Positions 58,640 through 64,000 of a stretch of DNA of 64,000 nucleotides are shown piece after piece. The notes under the pieces were generated by a model that ran no database searches, was not told the DNA's origin, and was given only the letters and a program-made list of their open reading frames with translations. How positions within the stretch are numbered: position 1 is the first letter of the stretch; every line of letters starts with the position of its first letter. The stretch is from Augochlora pura (taxonomy: Eukaryota; Arthropoda; Insecta; Hymenoptera; Halictidae): positions 16,114,190 through 16,178,189 of the forward strand of contig NC_135782.1 of assembly GCF_028453695.1 (NCBI RefSeq), in the 5' to 3' direction. The position numbers were made by a program, and so were the translations under genes.

Positions 58640-60060
58640 TTAAGCTACAGTATATTTTTATATGATTTTAAATAAATATTTTAAATTACAGTAGAGTCTT
58701 ACAGAAATTTAAATAGACATTTTAAATCACAGTATAATTTTACAAAAATTTAAATAGACATTATAAATCACAGTATAATTTTACAAAAATTTAAATAGAC
58801 ATTTTAAACCGTCATGGATATTTATATAAATTTAAATAGACACTTTGAGCTACAGTAAATTCCTCTAAAAATTGAATAACCATTAATAGACTTCTCCATA
58901 GTAACTTCAATAACAGTATGTATATCTTCATACAAACTCGAACAAAAATTCAAATAGCAATAAATCGCCAGCAAAAATTCCTAGCGACGGAACGTCCACC
59001 TAAAAGCGTGTCATAATTGTCGGACGTCGCGACGAGGCATCGTGGTTCTCGAACGAATGAAAATCGTAATCGATTCCGCAAGTTTTGCAGTTCAAGGCGA
59101 TGCATATTGCGGGTAGGTATGTGGCAACACACCTGGTCTGCTCTCACCTTTCGTGTCCACATTTCATCGCTCCAGCCCCGTTTGAACGTTCCGTAGCTCG
59201 CCACCCCGCTTTTGTTTTCGTCTAAACCCGAGCGCCGAGTGCCCCACCCCCACCCCCCCTGAAACCTCCCCGATTTAACACGGACGAGGAGAGAGAGGTG
59301 TTCACCGTCGGCTTCGTTCTAATTGCCAGCGATTTTTCACCTGGCCCGACAACCGTTGTCCCCTTTCCCATTCGCGACCGTGTTACACGGCCTGCGATTC
59401 GCTATCGATGCGCTACTCGACGAGCCGATCGCTGATAATTAAACTACGAATTTCGCGCGCTTTCTTTCGCGAATAAATCGTTGTGGTTTTTAATGCGGGG
59501 CTCGGTGGAACGTGGTTTTATTGTATAAAGCAACTGATCTAAGAGTGCAATTTTTACTAGGATGGTATATAATAATTTATAGTAATAGTGTGCGGTAAAT
59601 AGTGTAGAATATATAATATAGTATGTATACATTTTTATTTTGTTTTAGGATGTATATTTCGAGGTTTTATATTTAAACTTTTGACTCTAATTTTTAATTT
59701 TTGTATTTCACCCTCATGGGGTTGATAAATGGAGTTATTGTAATTACAGTATAGCATGGTCTCTTATGAAAGAGTGAACGTAATCGATGTTTCCAATCGA
59801 TAAGTGTCGAAGCTTATCCAATAGATGTCACTTTACAGTGATCTCCCTTACCGATACTAATGATTGGTTCTTCAATCATTAGCTAACCTCACTATTTCTA
59901 AAAATTACAAAAAAAAAACAGCTTTAAAATATCTTACAATGTTAATGCATCATTCCCACTCTAGAAAAACAATTAAAAATATAATGAAGCTCCTGGTTGG
60001 TCCCGGTCCCTTCTCCCAAGTCTAGAAAATCTACCTTCCGCCTAAAGATCTACAGTCCAA
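58640..60060. repeat. Segmental duplication, copy 2
   Basis: Second copy of 50420-51795 in the same orientation. Compared with copy 1 it has one additional about 60-bp AAATTTAAATAGACATT..CACAGTATAATTTTAC unit on the left and an extra segment of about 57 bp (about 59718-59775). The core (58880-59640) differs from copy 1 at only about ten positions. Confidence 0.92.
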
Positions 60061-60600
60061 TTACATCGTAAGGCGTCTAATCCGCTGTTTCTATGAAGGC
60101 TTCTTGCGATCTGCAATTTAAAAATTCGCCTTGAAACAATTCCGTCAGATGGGGGCGGGGGGATTTGATTGAGCGACGCCGACGGGATCGGGTCGAAGAT
60201 GATCGACGCCGCGGCGCGGAATAATTAGAGCCCGGCCGCGATGTATCGTGTTCTGACGAGGGGAAAAGTTGTCGTTAGTGGATAATAGGATTCAGGATTC
60301 GATAGGATCTCAGTTGGCCTCGACCAATTACATTTGTCAGGCTGGCGGAATGATTTGGGTGCTTGGATTTCTGTGGATTCTTTTCTTGTTTTTTTTTTTA
60401 TACGTTTGGTATTCATTGTGATTTACTTTCTTTTCGTCCTCTTCTTCCTCATTCTTCTCCCCTTCTTCCTCCTACTTCTCTTCTTCCTTCCTTTCCTCCT
60501 CATCATCCTCCTTCCCTATTTTTTCTTTTGGGTAGCTCCAATCACGCTCTTCTTCTTCTTCTTGGGCTTCTTTGGCACGCCTTCTGATCAATAAGCTTCG
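60060..60600. other. Island and TTCTTCCTCC-rich tract
   Basis: 60120-60330 is GC-rich. 60370-60595 is a polypyrimidine CTTCTTCCTCCTACTTCTCTT tract whose open frames are Leu/Phe/Ser-only artefacts. Confidence 0.6.
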
Positions 60601-61085
60601 CCCCCTGAGACTTGACGGCGCCTCTTGACGAGTTAAGGTCAGTCTTTTGGAGAATAGGTCCGCCCCTTGGTTAGCAGGCTTCGCCACTTGGTCAGTGGAA
60701 CCGTCTCTTGGCCAATAGATCCCGCCCCTTGGGTAGTAGGCTCCGCCACTTGGTCAGCAGGACCGTCTCTTGGCCAGCAGATCCCACCGCTTAGTTATTA
60801 AACAGTATGTTATGGTCAGTAGGTCTAGTCCATTGGTCAGTAGACACACTCCATGGTCAATTAAAACACCGTTTAGTCACTAGGCGTCACCTCGTGGCCA
60901 TTAGACCCCGCCCTTTAGCTAGTAAGCTCCGCTTCCTGGCCAATATTCCCTGCCTCTTGGGTTTTCCCCTTGCCAGTAGTTCTCACTCTTGACCAATAGG
61001 CTCTGCCGCCTAGTCAATAGGCCTCGCGCCCTAACAGCTTGACTCCGCCCACTTGAGCAATAGGCTCCGCCTCCTGGCAGAAAAA
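60600..61085. repeat. GC-rich minisatellite with CCAAT and CCGCCC cores
   Basis: About 20 degenerate units of 18-30 bp of the type TTGGTCAGTAGGCTCCGCC / TTGGCCAATAGATCCCGCCC. On the opposite strand many read GGGCGG(A/G)..TATTGGCC, i.e. repeated CCAAT-box and GC-box-like cores. Confidence 0.85.
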
Positions 61086-62090
61086 TTCAGTCACCAAAAT
61101 ATTCCTTCGTTCTTCCAAACAGAACAATTTTCACAAAATTGCACCAAATAACTTCGCAACTTAACAAAAATTGCAACAAAGAATTGTATTCCTCCATCGC
61201 GAACAAATCTATTGTACCAGAACCAAAGCGTTCGCGGTGGAATAAAATAATTCCGCAAAGTTCGCTCTCGATACTCGGTGCAACCCTATCACGCAATGAA
61301 AGTTTCCACACGGAGCCGTCTCAGATTCTAAACGACCATGTGCTCGTCCCCGCAAATTATTTTGCCAATTACACGTCCAATCAATGCGAAATTGGCTCTC
61401 GCCGAGCCGGCGTACTCCCTCGGTTTAACCAATGGGGTGTTTCTCGCTTATATTCTTACAAGCGGCTGTGTTTCGTGACCGGCGCTGGGAACATGTTATG
61501 GTCAACGCTGGAGCAGTTTGTCCTATACCGTGTTCGCTGGGATGCTCGAAGCCATGAATAATAGCAATGATTGACTGCGCGAACAACAGTTCGCCGGACA
61601 ACAAACTACACCCTGGAATGACAACCCTTTTGTTGCAACAAAACGCTATAAAACCCTTTTGTTCGCAACAATAAGAATGTTTTATCGATTGTTCTCGCAT
61701 TGCCGTGTTCGGCGCGCTGGTTTTTCAACTAAACTTGATTTTCAACAACGTTTTCAACGTTGGAAAAATTCGACAGAAATCGACGAGGAATTTTTAAACG
61801 ACCTCCTCCTCGTCACACGTGAAAAAAAGGTTCGACGCCAGGGCAAATATTTTTTAACGGTGGAAAAACCTTTGACGTGGTTCGCGCGAACAAATTACAT
61901 ATACTGTTTTCCGTGGGGAAATTGTTCGCTGGAGAATGTTTACGACAAATTTTTGGCAAAATTGCAAATTGCCGTTGCTGCGAAAATAGAATGTTAGAAA
62001 TGGTAAAAATTATGATAATATAAGAAACTTGTGATAATATTGGAAATAGTGGAAATAGTGAAAAGGTAGAAATAATAGAAAATGTATCAA
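61085..62090. other. Moderately GC-rich stretch with two open frames, unassigned
   Basis: Plus-strand frames of 140 codons (61139-61561) and 112 codons (61659-61997) have fairly balanced composition; the second ends with a NYIYCFPWGNCSLENVYDKF segment. In the second, the first true ATG is at about 61677. A duplicated CCCTTTTGTT(G/C)GCAACAA-like motif flanks a TATAAAA at 61626-61672. I recognise neither translation and give both little weight. Confidence 0.25.
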
Positions 62091-62311
62091 GATAATAACA
62101 AAACGTAGAAATAATAAGGAAATATTATTTAAAAGAATAAAAATGTATGAATATACTAAGAAAAATATTAAAAGAATAAAAATGTATAAATATCATAAGG
62201 CAATATTAAATAGAATAAAAATGCATAAATAATGAGGCAATATTAAAAGAATAAAAATATATAAATATTATAAGAAAAATATGAAAAGAATGAAAATGTA
62301 TAAATACAGTA

Positions 62312-62640
62312 GTAATAGTGCTTTATTTCCCTTGCGGGGCACATTGCGGACCTCNNNNNNNNNNNNNNNNNNNNNNNNNNNNNNNNNNNNNNNNNNNNNN
62401 NNNNNNNNNNNNNNNNNNNNNNNNNNNNNNNNNNNNNNNNNNNNNNNNNNNNNNTCCTTTCTATCTCTTTTCCCTTGCTCCTGCCCTTTTCCCTCTTTCA
62501 CCTAGCTCCACTTGCCCTTTCCCTACTCCTTCTGCTACCTCTCTCCCCGCGGTAACACTCCCTATCTTCAAAAATCTCCTCTCCCTAACCAGACCTTTCA
62601 CTCACACGTCACTAACCTCGCTACCGGAAACGGAAGTCAC
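62312..62640. mobile_element. Possible insertion inside the array (contains gap)
   Basis: Non-repeat, GC-richer sequence flanked by identical 20-bp copies of GAAAATGTATAAATACAGTA (62292-62311 and 62641-62660). The ACAGTA ending differs from the other array units, so the flanks look like a duplication made at insertion. The interior is only partly readable because of the gap. Confidence 0.35.
62355..62454. other. Assembly gap (100 N)
   Basis: Exactly 100 N in the middle of the inserted segment. Confidence 0.99.
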
Positions 62641-62869
62641 GAAAATGTATAAATACAGTAAGGCAATATTAAATGAATGGAAATGGATAAATATTGAAAG
62701 AATAAAAATATATAAATATAATAAGAAAAAATATAAAAAAACTGAAAATGTATAAATATAATAAGGCAATATTAAATATAATAGAAATTAATAAATATTG
62801 AAAGAAAATTAATAAATATTGAAAGAATAAAAATCTATAAAAATAATAAGAAAAAATGTAAAAATTGTT

Positions 62870-63310
62870 ACAGTTCCATCGAATTTTATTTATTAAAAGA
62901 CTCAAATTGCAAGCAATTGGAGCTGGTAAATCGATTGTTAATGGAGCAATTTTCAATTAATTTGGAGCAATGGCCGCAGAAAGCAGCGGTGAAATTCTCG
63001 CGATATCTCAGTTCGAAAACTTATTTCGTTTTAAATATCGTCCGAATATTCTCGTGACCGCGTATCAGAGCGGCGGCGGCGGCTTGATTCGCCCGGGACA
63101 CGCGATGCACTTTATGCACACGTGTAGCTCTCCCCCCCCCCCCCCCCCCACCTCCTCTCGTGCGTTTTAATTATGCAAGATTTCTTGACGTTTTAATCTT
63201 CGCTCCGCGAAACATCGGAATGGTCGCGATTTTCCAAGGATCGAGATGTAACCGCGTCGATTGCGCGAAGTTGCCGCTGTATTTAAAGAAATCTCGAACG
63301 TGGTTCACCT
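62870..63310. other. GC-rich island
   Basis: CpG-rich from 62970 to 63300. A 66-codon frame from an ATG at 62970 runs into the C18 run and is doubtful. Confidence 0.3.
63132..63149 (+). repeat. C18 homopolymer
   Basis: Eighteen consecutive C, preceded by GTAGCTCT and followed by ACCTCCTCTCG. Confidence 0.9.
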
Positions 63311-64000
63311 GTAAGTGACATGGTGAGCTTATATTTACAATTGTTATCTTTGTAACAATTTCTATTTTTTTTATAATATATCACAGAGATTAGAATTAAC
63401 GAAAAGAGTTTTTTGAAAAATTTTATTAAAGTTTTTCAAAAATTGTTAAAGATTCAGGAAAGAGTTTTTTAAATTCTGTGTTATTATATATTGTAAATAA
63501 TTGTTATAAATGATGTAAAATTGTCTGAAATTGTTTAGTTAGCATTGTATGTCATTTAGTTGTAAAATGATTATAAGCTTTATGTAAGCCCGGGGGAACA
63601 TTCATTGATAAAATAAATTTCAGTATTTATTAATGAAAATGAGCAGAAATATTTAAACAATATTGAGAAAAAATATATGAGATAATTATAGAAGTAAAGT
63701 AATAATTTATAGAATTAAAAATCTCAAGCCATCTTCAATCATAAATCATTATTAAAAAGATATTGGCAGAGTTATCGCGACTAGAGTATAGATCATATAG
63801 TCCATTAAGCAAAATAAATCTAAAAATCAAATAAAAAATACATACAAGCCTTTTCTGAAAATCTATTTCCACTTTTAAAATATCGACTGTATAATTTTTA
63901 ATATACCGACTATACCGTAATAAAATTATAATAATATAACGTAATAGTAATATTGTAATACAAACATAGTAATATAATATAATAATATTATAATAAAAAT
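63310..64000. other. AT-rich stretch, nothing recognised
   Basis: No frame, repeat array or structural RNA seen. The last 100 bases are TAATATAAT-type. Confidence 0.5.

Larger units (their letters stand above)
62090..62870. repeat. AAGAATAAAAATGTATAAATAT(A)ATAAGGCAATATTAAA array, interrupted
   Basis: About 38-42 bp units on both sides (62100-62311 and 62641-62860) of an unrelated segment (62312-62640) that contains the second gap and pyrimidine-rich sequence. Confidence 0.85.

Overview
The window is nuclear DNA of an insect, most likely a hymenopteran such as a bee (an inference). The reasons are two recognisable metazoan enzyme genes split by 65-75 bp introns, a very AT-rich background broken by GC- and CpG-rich islands, many (GA)n/(CT)n tracts, and degenerate TTAGG/CCTAA-type motifs. 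No prokaryotic gene organisation, rRNA, CRISPR array or convincing tRNA is present. Two runs of exactly 100 N (36695-36794 and 62355-62454) are scaffold gaps of unknown true size.

Only about 5.5 kb carries well-supported coding sequence, at 34.9-40.5 kb plus one exon at 44.75 kb. A complete six-exon GDP-L-fucose synthase gene lies on the minus strand (34950-36274, 322 codons after splicing). Divergent from it, 2.6 kb away, is a five-exon mitochondrial phosphatidylserine decarboxylase gene on the plus strand (38883-40476, 411 codons). At 44750 the first coding exon of a CB1-receptor-interacting protein (CNRIP1-type) gene begins on the plus strand. I found none of its later exons, so the right-hand 19 kb may be its first intron. 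The three genes have unrelated jobs: nucleotide-sugar synthesis for fucosylation, phosphatidylethanolamine synthesis in mitochondria, and a small cytosolic adaptor.

The rest is intergenic or intronic. Left part (1-34.9 kb): GC-rich islands of 200-700 bp (about 4.0, 5.1, 8.3, 10.5, 14.9, 16.4, 18.8, 19.8, 20.6, 23.5, 27.8 and 31.4 kb) alternate with AT-rich simple arrays and minisatellites. They include an almost uniform 41-bp x 6 array, a 185-bp x 4 array, a palindromic mobile element at 27.3 kb and a piggyBac-type MITE at 33.5 kb. Right part (45-64 kb): a triplicated CNRIP1 exon end, a long hairpin at 48 kb, a 1.4-kb direct duplication (50.4 and 58.6 kb) whose core is far better conserved than its flanks, a GC-rich block at 52.5-54.4 kb with a 206-bp tandem duplication and unidentified open frames, further palindromic elements, a CCAAT/GC-box-like minisatellite at 60.6-61.1 kb, and an insertion inside an AT-rich array at 62.3 kb.

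Most other open reading frames are low-complexity translations of TA-, GA- or TTAAT-rich repeats, or overlap in several frames of GC-rich islands, and are not annotated as genes. A few short frames with protein-like composition are listed at low confidence. All repeat identities and splice sites were read by eye, so boundaries may be off by a few bases.
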